From Janthinobacterium lividum (GTDB taxonomy: Bacteria; Pseudomonadota; Gammaproteobacteria; Burkholderiales; Burkholderiaceae_D), in contig CAMBDR010000192.1 in assembly GCA_945864765.1 (NCBI GenBank), forward strand, positions 1-7,450: DNA of 7,450 nucleotides, written 5' to 3'. The position numbers were made by a program, and so were the translations under genes. The notes under the pieces are model-generated. The model saw only the letters and a program-made list of their open reading frames with translations. It searched no databases and had not been told where the DNA came from. Of this stretch, positions 1 through 5,201 are shown piece after piece. The first letter of the stretch is position 1, and every line of letters starts with the position of its first letter.

Positions 1-32
1 AAGAATTGCAGGCGGTCTAAAAAGTGGCTCAT
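1..32 (-). CDS. narG: Respiratory nitrate reductase alpha subunit, first ten codons only (partial)
   Basis: Only the N-terminus is in the window: an ATG at 32 read leftwards gives MSHFLDRLQF and then runs off the edge. This matches the well-known start of NarG proteins (E. coli NarG begins MSKFLDRFRY). A Shine-Dalgarno-like AAGGAA (38-43, minus strand) lies five bases before the ATG. NarG is the molybdenum-bis-MGD and iron-sulfur catalytic subunit of the membrane-bound, cytoplasm-facing NarGHI complex, which reduces nitrate to nitrite with electrons from quinol. It lies 33 bases after the narK stop on the same strand, the usual narK-narGHJI order. Ten residues are little to go on, but position and motif agree well. 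Confidence 0.85.
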   Translation of the reverse strand, partial: MSHFLDRLQF

Positions 33-65
33 AGTAATTCCTTGATTAAATATTGGCTCGGCAAA

Positions 66-1478
66 TTAGCATGGCATGTCGGCATTGCGGCGCGCGTAAA
101 ACCACCAGGTAATGGCGATGCAACTGACATAGAAGGTGACGAAACACCACAGTGCCGCTTCCGGCCCACCGGTCAGCGCAATCGAGGTGCCATAGCTTTT
201 GGGGATGAAGAATGCGCCAAATGCTGCCACTGCCGAAGTAAAGCCGAGCACCGCAGCGCCTTCTTTGTTGGCATCCACAATCGCCTGGGTCTGGGCGGAT
301 GCGCCTTTGCCTTGGGCTGCGCGTTGGCGTTCGGTTAAAAAGATGATGGGGATCATGCGGAAGGTGGAGGCGTTGCCCACACCGGCACCGGCGAAGAGCA
401 GCATAAAGCACCAGAAAAAGCCGGAGAAATCACCGGTGCTGGCGGTCAACGCGCTGGCACCAGCGCTTGCAGCATGGGGCAAGAATTGCATCACACCCAG
501 CACGGCCAGAATCATGACAATAAAAGTCCAGAACGTCACTTTGGCACCGCCCAGTTTATCCGACAACCAACCGCCAGCAACCCGTGCCAGTGCGCCCACC
601 AGAGGCCCCAAAAACGCGTATTGCAAAGGGCTAACCAGCGGAAACTGGGTTTTGATCAACAGCGGGAATCCAGCCGCATAGCCAATAAACGAGCCAAAGG
701 TGCCGACATATAACCAGCACATCAGCCAGTTATGTTTGCGTTTGAAAATAATGGCTTGATCCGCGAACGAAGCTTTGGCCGAAGCCAGATCGTCCATGCC
801 AAACCAGGCCATGACGGTGGTGACCAACACAAATGGCACCCAGATGAAACCGGCGTTTTGCAACCACAATGTGGTGCTGTGGCCCGCTTTGACTGCCGTT
901 TGTGGTTCGCCACCGATGCCGCCAAAAATGCCCATCGTAATGACGAGCGGCACCACAAACTGCACCACCGAAACGCCCAAATTACCCAGGCCAGCATTCA
1001 TGCCCAGTGCATAACCTTTTTCGGCTTTGGGGAAGAAGAAGCTGATATTGGCCATCGAAGAAGCAAAATTGCCGCCGCCAAAACCGCACAGCAGCGCCAA
1101 AATCAACATGGTGGGGTAGCCGGTATTGATATCCTGTACCGCAAAACCGATACCAATGGCGGGGATCAACAGCGATGCGGTGGAAATCGTGGTCCAGGTG
1201 CGGCCGCCGAAAATGGGCACCATGAAGGAATAAAAAATGCGTAAGGTAGCGCCCGAGAGGCCGGGCAGGGCGGTGAGCCAAAATAATTGGTTGGTACTGT
1301 ATTTGAAGCCGATGGCGGGCAGATTCACCACCACCACGCTCCACACCATCCACACCGCAAACGAGAGCAGCAACGAGCTGATCGAAATCCACAGATTGCG
1401 GTTGGCGACGGATTTACCATCGTCTTGCCAAAATTGGCTATTTTCTGGTTCCCAGACATTAATCAAATGCTTGTTCAT
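66..1478 (-). CDS. narK: Nitrate/nitrite transporter of the NarK family (MFS)
   Basis: 470 aa, about the usual NarK length, with 12 predicted membrane helices. It moves nitrate into the cytoplasm and nitrite out across the inner membrane, supplying NarG. Both family signatures are visible: the glycine-rich block at residues 131-170 (CGFGGGNFASSM, then NAGLGNLGVS) and the second block at 363-377 (AGAGVGNASTFRMIP). Arg80 (in SGATLRIFYSF) and Arg299 (in ALARVAGGWLSDKLGG) fall where E. coli NarK has its substrate-binding arginines Arg89 and Arg305. The cytoplasmic N-terminus has the NarK-type NVWEPENSQFW stretch. The start ATG at 1478 is preceded by AGGAGA (1484-1489) at a good distance. The gene is the first of the nar operon, with narG 33 bases downstream. 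I saw no clear FNR box (TTGAT-N4-ATCAA) in the 173-base upstream gap, but an 18-bp dyad is present there. Nitrate versus nitrite preference and antiport versus symport cannot be read from the sequence. Confidence 0.95.
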   Translation of the reverse strand: MNKHLINVWEPENSQFWQDDGKSVANRNLWISISSLLLSFAVWMVWSVVVVNLPAIGFKYSTNQLFWLTALPGLSGATLRIFYSFMVPIFGGRTWTTISTASLLIPAIGIGFAVQDINTGYPTMLILALLCGFGGGNFASSMANISFFFPKAEKGYALGMNAGLGNLGVSVVQFVVPLVITMGIFGGIGGEPQTAVKAGHSTTLWLQNAGFIWVPFVLVTTVMAWFGMDDLASAKASFADQAIIFKRKHNWLMCWLYVGTFGSFIGYAAGFPLLIKTQFPLVSPLQYAFLGPLVGALARVAGGWLSDKLGGAKVTFWTFIVMILAVLGVMQFLPHAASAGASALTASTGDFSGFFWCFMLLFAGAGVGNASTFRMIPIIFLTERQRAAQGKGASAQTQAIVDANKEGAAVLGFTSAVAAFGAFFIPKSYGTSIALTGGPEAALWCFVTFYVSCIAITWWFYARRNADMPC

Positions 1479-1595
1479 GAATTTCTCCTGTTGGCTCGGG
1501 CAGACTGTGCGACTGCTTACTATGCGACTGTTTCATGATAAGGAAAACAGCGCACAAGTACTATTGGCCTGACGGCTTGAGGAGAGAATGCATGC

Positions 1596-1613
1596 GAACT
1601 AGGCGACTAGTTC
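1596..1613. promoter_or_regulatory. Perfect 18-bp dyad upstream of narK, candidate operator
   Basis: GAACTAG-GCGA-CTAGTTC: seven-base arms are perfectly inverted around a four-base centre. It sits in the 173-base gap between the GNAT stop and the narK start, about 118 bases before the narK ATG, a plausible place for a regulator site. Two copies of GCGACTG (1509-1515 and 1524-1530) lie between it and narK. There is no T-run after either arm, so it is not an intrinsic terminator. No regulator is identified. Confidence 0.35.
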
Positions 1614-1651
1614 AAAAGGAGTAGAAGCGTGGGACCAGGCGCGTGGCGGTT

Positions 1652-2167
1652 TTATGTGGCCAAGGTTTTAAACATTACATACGCATCCACATAGCCATGC
1701 ACCCGGTGTAAAAATGCCCCCGGCAGGGTGCCGACGATGGCAAAACCGTGTTTTTGCCAGAGCCGCACCGCGACTTCGTTGGTAGACACGACCAGATTAA
1801 ATTGCATGGCCTTGAATCCCAGCGCCAAGGCCTGCTCTTGCGAGTGCGCGCACATGGCAAAGGCAATGCCTTGGCCGCGCGCCTTTGGTGCCACCACATA
1901 GCTGCCGTTGCTGACATGCGAACCAAGACCTGGCTGGTTGGCTTGAATTTTATAGCCGCCAAGGATAGTGCCATCGTCTGTGGTGGCAACATACACGGCG
2001 ACACCGGGCGTTTCGATCCAGGCTTTGAAAACTTCGGTTTGGCTGCTTTGCGGCGCAAAGGCAAAGGTTTCACCCGCGTCGATGGTGGCTTTGAGAATGG
2101 GCCATAATTGCGGCCAGTCTGGGGCTTGGTAGCGGCGGATGGTGAGGGGAGTTGTGGTGGGCATCAT
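1652..2167 (-). CDS. GNAT-family N-acetyltransferase
   Basis: 171 aa, a single GNAT domain that transfers acetyl from acetyl-CoA to an amine; the acceptor is unknown. Motif A is clear at residues 90-106: strand YVVAP, then the pyrophosphate-binding loop RGQGIA at 97-102. Motif B is NEVAVRLWQKHGF at 130-142. The C-terminus (residues 145-167, GTLPGAF, then HGYVDAYVMFK) is typical of a subgroup related to yeast Mpr1-like acetyltransferases, which I note as resemblance only. Two start codons stand side by side (2167 and 2164). The second is favoured: the SD-like GAGAG is better spaced from it, and the GNAT remnant at 4861 has exactly the same length up to the conserved YQA. The gene begins six bases after the stop of the PRTase-like gene and so is probably co-transcribed with it now, although its GC content is higher (63% in one sampled line). 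Confidence 0.9.
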   Translation of the reverse strand: MMPTTTPLTIRRYQAPDWPQLWPILKATIDAGETFAFAPQSSQTEVFKAWIETPGVAVYVATTDDGTILGGYKIQANQPGLGSHVSNGSYVVAPKARGQGIAFAMCAHSQEQALALGFKAMQFNLVVSTNEVAVRLWQKHGFAIVGTLPGAFLHRVHGYVDAYVMFKTLAT

Positions 2168-2173
2168 GCTCTC

Positions 2174-3496
2174 TCAGGCGTTGGGGAAAAGGGGTTTCCA
2201 GGTCAGTTTTTTCTTGCCATACTTAATATTCCCGCCAGCCCAGAAAATTGGGAGTGTCGCCTTGGGGATCGAATGGGCCAGGATCACGGTCAGTCCCAGC
2301 CCATCCATGCCCAGCGCACACAGACGTATTCTCTCCTGTGGCCATGCATCCTTTTGCCATTTTCCTGCATCCACTTGTTGGTTGATATAATCATCCCACA
2401 AGGCTGTGCCAATGTCGGTACATATTTGTTTGGCCAGACTTTCTCTTCCATGCCAGACGACGGCTGGGCTGAAAATCCACGGCATTACTTTTTCGCTAAG
2501 ATGGTGACGAAATTGTTTGAGTGTCATCTCACTGACCGCAGGGTTGGATTCTGGAAGTACGCAAAAGTGTGTGTTTGAGGTGTTATCAGCAATCAGATGG
2601 GCGGCGATTTTTTCTCCTTGCTGAGCCAAATAATGCTGAACCACCTTAATGCCGTAGTCTACCGTCACCCCAAAAATAATGGAAAAAGGTTGTTTCAGTC
2701 GATCTTTATTGGCAATGGCCTGCGTTTTTGATCTTCGCCCGACTGGACGTTGGCCAAGTAAGCTATCGAGGACCGCAATAATTTCAGTGGCAGAATATAG
2801 GCCATCTTCAACCAGGATTACATCATCGTCCTGCCTTTGTTCAATGCATTGAGCTACCTCAGCCAATGAGGCATTCTTGAATTGTTTTTTGAGGAGATTG
2901 CCGACAACGCCACCACTTTTGCCGATTTCCTCAGAAAAAAGACCAAATCGCAGGGGCTTGTGATCGGTAAGAGAAACCTTTCTAGCGATCGCATCGGAAA
3001 GATTTGCGCCTGTTACGAAACACAAGTTCCTCAGAAGGTATTCGGCTACCCAGGTTTCGCCAATGTCACTAAATTGCTTGATCCAACCCTGAACATCAAC
3101 CTTGCCGTGAATCCAGCTTTCGACGATGGCTTTGGTTCGTTCCATCCACCCCCAGCCGGTGGCAGCAATGAGTGATTCGACTTTGGATTGATCCAGGAAA
3201 GCATTTTTCGTCATTTCCTTTGGCGTGAAGAAAGGGTCTTGTGGTAATTGGGCGAGCAAAATTTGTGGGCCGCGAATCACAAGTACGTGGGTGGTTCGTT
3301 CGCGGCTGTCTTGCAATACTATTTGGCTTGCTTCGTCTGTTGTCTGGCGGCGGTTTCTGGCAGTTTGATGGCTGGCATCAAAGGCATGAACAACGATATC
3401 GCCTGATTGACGCCAGCCGAATGCTGCATACCGATCAATCTTTTTAAATATAGCGGACTCATCTTCCCGGAGGCAAAAAATAAGGAGCCGAATCAT
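2174..3496 (-). CDS. Unknown protein with phosphoribosyltransferase-like (PRTase-CE-like) domain
   Basis: 440 aa, soluble, no signal peptide or membrane helix. Residues 226-239 read VILVEDGLYSATEI: a hydrophobic strand, an acidic pair (Glu230-Asp231) and a small/Thr loop, the layout of the PRPP-binding loop of type I phosphoribosyltransferases (hydrophobic strand, D-D/E, TGxT). Before it, residues 124-172 look like a helical or winged-helix segment (WIHGKVDVQGWIKQF onward). The extreme C-terminus has a conspicuous FWAGGNIKYG and WKPLFP. From memory this arrangement resembles the PRTase-like family (PRTase-CE) that comparative genomics places in bacterial conflict systems. That is inference, and neither reaction nor substrate is known. 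The ATG directly follows the TGA of the 311-aa gene, so translation is probably coupled. Sampled GC is 42-52%, lower than the flanking housekeeping-type genes, which suggests transfer. Alternative: a PRTase of another stress cluster, or a non-catalytic PRTase fold. Confidence 0.7.
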   Translation of the reverse strand: MIRLLIFCLREDESAIFKKIDRYAAFGWRQSGDIVVHAFDASHQTARNRRQTTDEASQIVLQDSRERTTHVLVIRGPQILLAQLPQDPFFTPKEMTKNAFLDQSKVESLIAATGWGWMERTKAIVESWIHGKVDVQGWIKQFSDIGETWVAEYLLRNLCFVTGANLSDAIARKVSLTDHKPLRFGLFSEEIGKSGGVVGNLLKKQFKNASLAEVAQCIEQRQDDDVILVEDGLYSATEIIAVLDSLLGQRPVGRRSKTQAIANKDRLKQPFSIIFGVTVDYGIKVVQHYLAQQGEKIAAHLIADNTSNTHFCVLPESNPAVSEMTLKQFRHHLSEKVMPWIFSPAVVWHGRESLAKQICTDIGTALWDDYINQQVDAGKWQKDAWPQERIRLCALGMDGLGLTVILAHSIPKATLPIFWAGGNIKYGKKKLTWKPLFPNA

Positions 3497-4432
3497 TCAC
3501 TTGCCTGCCAATGCGTCCAGAACCATTCCGAGGGGTAAATTTAATTCGCGTAATTGTTCATACGACATGCCTTGTACCACATCGATAGCGATTGCCCGTG
3601 CTTGCTTCAACTTGGGATGGACTGAATCAGTATTTGTTGAACCCTGAGCCACATTGGGCATGTTTGTTGTCCTTTTTGGGAGTGGCATCGTGTCGGCTCC
3701 AGTTAATTCGCGTCGTAATTTGCTTTGTTTTTGAATGTAATTGGCTAGTAAGTCAGTCAGCCACGCAGGAGCGGCTTCATTTGTATCCAGCTTTATCGTG
3801 TGCATCAGCCACTGCTCCCAATCACCCAAAACTGTGGCAAATATTGCCGTCTGGATGACGGTTGGCCATGCATAAGCAAGGCTTGGGCCAACATCGGTTG
3901 CGATCTTGTGCGCCTCAGTTATGGCAGGCTTTAATTCGGCAGGGCATTGGGCGATATATTGCGGGATCAGCCTTTCAAGTGTAGCGCTGCTGATGCCCGC
4001 CAAGGCGGTCGTATTCGGTTTTTCGGGTATGGTCGGATGCAGTGTGGCCCAGCAGCTTGTGTATTGAAGGTTGATAGCAAGCCTTGCTTCAAGTAGTGGG
4101 TTGGAATAAAAATCCCAAAGCAGGCTGGTGTTGTCAGTATCGATTTCACACCAATCTGTGTGCATGGTTGTATTGCGATGAACGTAGTAAAGGCTATCGC
4201 CTGTTTTAAGCGCAATTCGTCCCAGGTACTTGATGGATTGGGCCACGTAACCGTCGCAAAATGCACGTAGGCCGTCGTGTGCCTTGAGGTCAATGCGGGC
4301 ATGTTTCTTGAGTGCCATGCCAAGCGCAGCGCCCAAGGTATACCCACCAGGGATGGCACCGGACTCAATTGCGGCTAAAACGGGTTGAGCCAATGCATTT
4401 TTGTCTATCAGAGTTTGCATAAAATTACCCAC
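3497..4432 (-). CDS. Hypothetical protein, first gene of the two-gene cassette
   Basis: 311 aa as read from a GTG at 4432; I do not recognise the family. No signal peptide. Residues 1-240 look like one folded, largely helical region rich in Trp/Tyr/His (LLWDFYSNPLLEARLAI at 104-120, LGDWEQWLMHTIKL at 202-215). Residues 245-271 form a polar Thr/Asn/Pro-rich linker, and 272-310 look like a small separate helical tail containing YEQLRELNLPLGMVLDAL. The start is uncertain: the GTG has no good SD, whereas an ATG at 4420 (MQTLIDKN) is preceded by GTGGGT at about seven bases and may be the true start, giving 307 aa. The stop TGA is followed at once by the ATG of the PRTase-like gene, so the two products are probably made together and may act together. 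A hairpin with T-runs lies just upstream (4444-4480). GC is 45-47% in two sampled lines. Confidence 0.75.
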   Translation of the reverse strand: MGNFMQTLIDKNALAQPVLAAIESGAIPGGYTLGAALGMALKKHARIDLKAHDGLRAFCDGYVAQSIKYLGRIALKTGDSLYYVHRNTTMHTDWCEIDTDNTSLLWDFYSNPLLEARLAINLQYTSCWATLHPTIPEKPNTTALAGISSATLERLIPQYIAQCPAELKPAITEAHKIATDVGPSLAYAWPTVIQTAIFATVLGDWEQWLMHTIKLDTNEAAPAWLTDLLANYIQKQSKLRRELTGADTMPLPKRTTNMPNVAQGSTNTDSVHPKLKQARAIAIDVVQGMSYEQLRELNLPLGMVLDALAGK

Positions 4433-4443
4433 ATTAAAAAAGT

Positions 4444-4480
4444 AAAATCCCCTCAGCCAACTGGCCTTGGGGATTTTTTT
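4444..4480. terminator. Terminator-like hairpin, readable on both strands, just upstream of the two-gene cassette
   Basis: Arms AAAATCCCC (4444-4452) and GGGGATTTT (4469-4477) pair perfectly, and an inner GCC/GGC helps close the loop. On the plus strand it runs into seven Ts (4474-4480), a textbook intrinsic terminator. On the minus strand it is followed by TTTT-AC-TTTTTT. It lies only 11 bases before the GTG of the 311-aa gene. It could end minus-strand transcripts coming from the right, block antisense transcription out of the cassette, or act as an attenuator in the cassette leader. Confidence 0.6.
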
Positions 4481-4713
4481 GTTCCATGGAAATTGCTGTT
4501 CGTTTGAGCGATTTATTGGTTATGCTCGTTTTAGCGAGTTGTAAAATAGAAACAACAGCATTGATTTCACGTGTCGGTACATTAGCAAAAGGCCGGGCCG
4601 ACAACAATTTCGACCTTCGCAGCAAGAATCCGGGAGAGTTTCCAATCCGCCACTAGTACTTGTCCAGAGATTTCTGCTGTTAATATTTTTAACTGCTGAA
4701 GTCCTGACATCCC

Positions 4714-4734
4714 CACCAGAAAAAGTATCTGGTG
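4714..4734. repeat. Small inverted repeat (7-bp arms)
   Basis: CACCAGA (4714-4720) and TCTGGTG (4728-4734) are perfect inverted arms around a seven-base loop AAAAGTA. No T-run follows, so it is not an intrinsic terminator. It could be a protein-binding dyad in the cassette upstream region, or chance. Confidence 0.3.
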
Positions 4735-4784
4735 TACCCGCGCTAATTATAATTCATAATCACAGACAGGTATAGAAAATGTGA

Positions 4785-4861
4785 TGAAAAACAATGTGCC
4801 ATCATTGCGGCCAGTCTTGGGCTTGGTAGGGGCGGAGTGTGATCATGGTGGGCTTTGTCAT
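4785..4861 (-). pseudogene. Remnant of the 5' end of a GNAT acetyltransferase gene
   Basis: Reading from an ATG at 4861 gives MTKPTMITLRPYQAQDWPQ, then a TGA stop, then WHI. This aligns without gaps with the start of the intact GNAT (from its second Met: MPTTTPLTIRRYQAPDWPQ, then LWPI), with 11 of 19 residues identical. The stop replaces the Leu codon (TTA to TGA). At the DNA level 4798-4836 matches 2101-2139 in 36 of 39 bases. Beyond about codon 23 similarity is lost and no further GNAT sequence is present, so this is a truncated, dead fragment. It has the same orientation as the intact gene, and the two lie on opposite sides of the two-gene cassette. Confidence 0.8.
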
Positions 4862-4973
4862 TGGTGTTATTAATATACAACGGTTAAAGGGGTGGATTGG
4901 GGCTTTTTATGCAAACTCGTACTTTCGGCCGATTGATGTGACAAATTGCTTCCTGTATCTTGCTTGTTGTGCG

Positions 4974-5020
4974 TGCAGATAACAGATAACAACGCTGCAG
5001 ATAACTTGGAATGGTTATCT
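4974..5020. promoter_or_regulatory. Cluster of AGATAAC repeats upstream of the protease gene, candidate operator
   Basis: CAGATAAC occurs three times (4976-4983, 4983-4990, 4998-5005); two of the copies extend to TGCAGATAAC. An inverted GTTATCT lies at 5014-5020, so the third copy and this site form a 7-bp-arm dyad with an eight-base spacer (4999-5020). Repeated half-sites of this kind within 45 bases, about 180-230 bases before the protease ATG, suggest a regulator binding region. The regulator is unknown. Confidence 0.4.
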
Positions 5021-5037
5021 TAACAATTATTGCGATG

Positions 5038-5066
5038 TTGATGACTGTTTCTGCAATGCATTTATA
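5038..5066 (+). promoter_or_regulatory. Weak candidate sigma-70 promoter for the M4 protease gene
   Basis: TTGATG (5038-5043), a 17-base spacer and TTTATA (5061-5066) form a poor but correctly spaced -35/-10 pair just downstream of the AGATAAC repeat cluster. It would give a leader of roughly 130 bases containing the hairpin at 5154-5170. The match to consensus at -10 is only three of six. Confidence 0.2.
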
Positions 5067-5153
5067 TGACAAAAAATTGTTCGATAAGCTCACCCAAGCG
5101 GCGAGCTTGATACGGGCCCAGCCGACCATCCTGAGGTGGCGGTTAAGGCAGCA

Positions 5154-5180
5154 AGGGGACACAATCCCCTATTTTATTTC
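5154..5180 (+). promoter_or_regulatory. Hairpin plus T-rich tail in the protease leader
   Basis: AGGGGA (5154-5159), loop CACAA, TCCCCT (5165-5170), followed by ATTTTATTTC. The six-base GC-rich stem and T-rich tail resemble a weak intrinsic terminator, 31 bases before the start codon and just ahead of the SD (AAGAGAGAGA at 5185-5194). It may be an attenuator or an mRNA-stabilising 5' stem. Alternatively it ends a transcript from upstream. Confidence 0.4.
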
Positions 5181-5201
5181 AATTAAGAGAGAGACACTAT
5201 T

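Larger units (their letters stand above)
4435..4797. other. Gene-poor stretch between the cassette and the GNAT remnant
   Basis: About 360 bases without a convincing gene. It holds the terminator-like hairpin at 4444-4480, a small hairpin at 4714-4734, and AT-rich sequence around 4743-4762. A 56-codon plus-strand reading frame (4486-4656) begins MEIAVRLSDLLVMLVLASC, which looks like a lipoprotein signal with a LASC lipobox, but it has no good ribosome binding site and the rest is featureless. A 63-codon minus-strand frame (4434-4625) runs through the terminator and is likely chance. The cassette promoter should be here on the minus strand; I saw no clear -35/-10 pair. Confidence 0.4.

Noticed and set aside
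24..338. Plus-strand open frame of 104 codons overlapping the narK end and narG start
   Set aside because: It lies antisense to clearly recognisable narK and narG sequence and has no family-like features.
732..1244. 170-codon plus-strand frame antisense to narK
   Set aside because: It is a reverse-strand shadow of the GC-rich narK coding sequence; the His/Gln-rich composition is typical of such shadows.
2108..2578. 156-codon plus-strand frame over the GNAT start and PRTase-like 3' end
   Set aside because: It is antisense to two well-supported genes and has no recognisable domain.
4662..4705. Inverted GTTAA/TTAAC and repeated CTGCTG around 4675-4697
   Set aside because: The arms are only five bases in AT-rich sequence, too weak to call a site.
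4884..5162. 92-codon minus-strand frame in the protease upstream region
   Set aside because: It has no SD or recognisable motif and covers the repeat cluster and promoter region.
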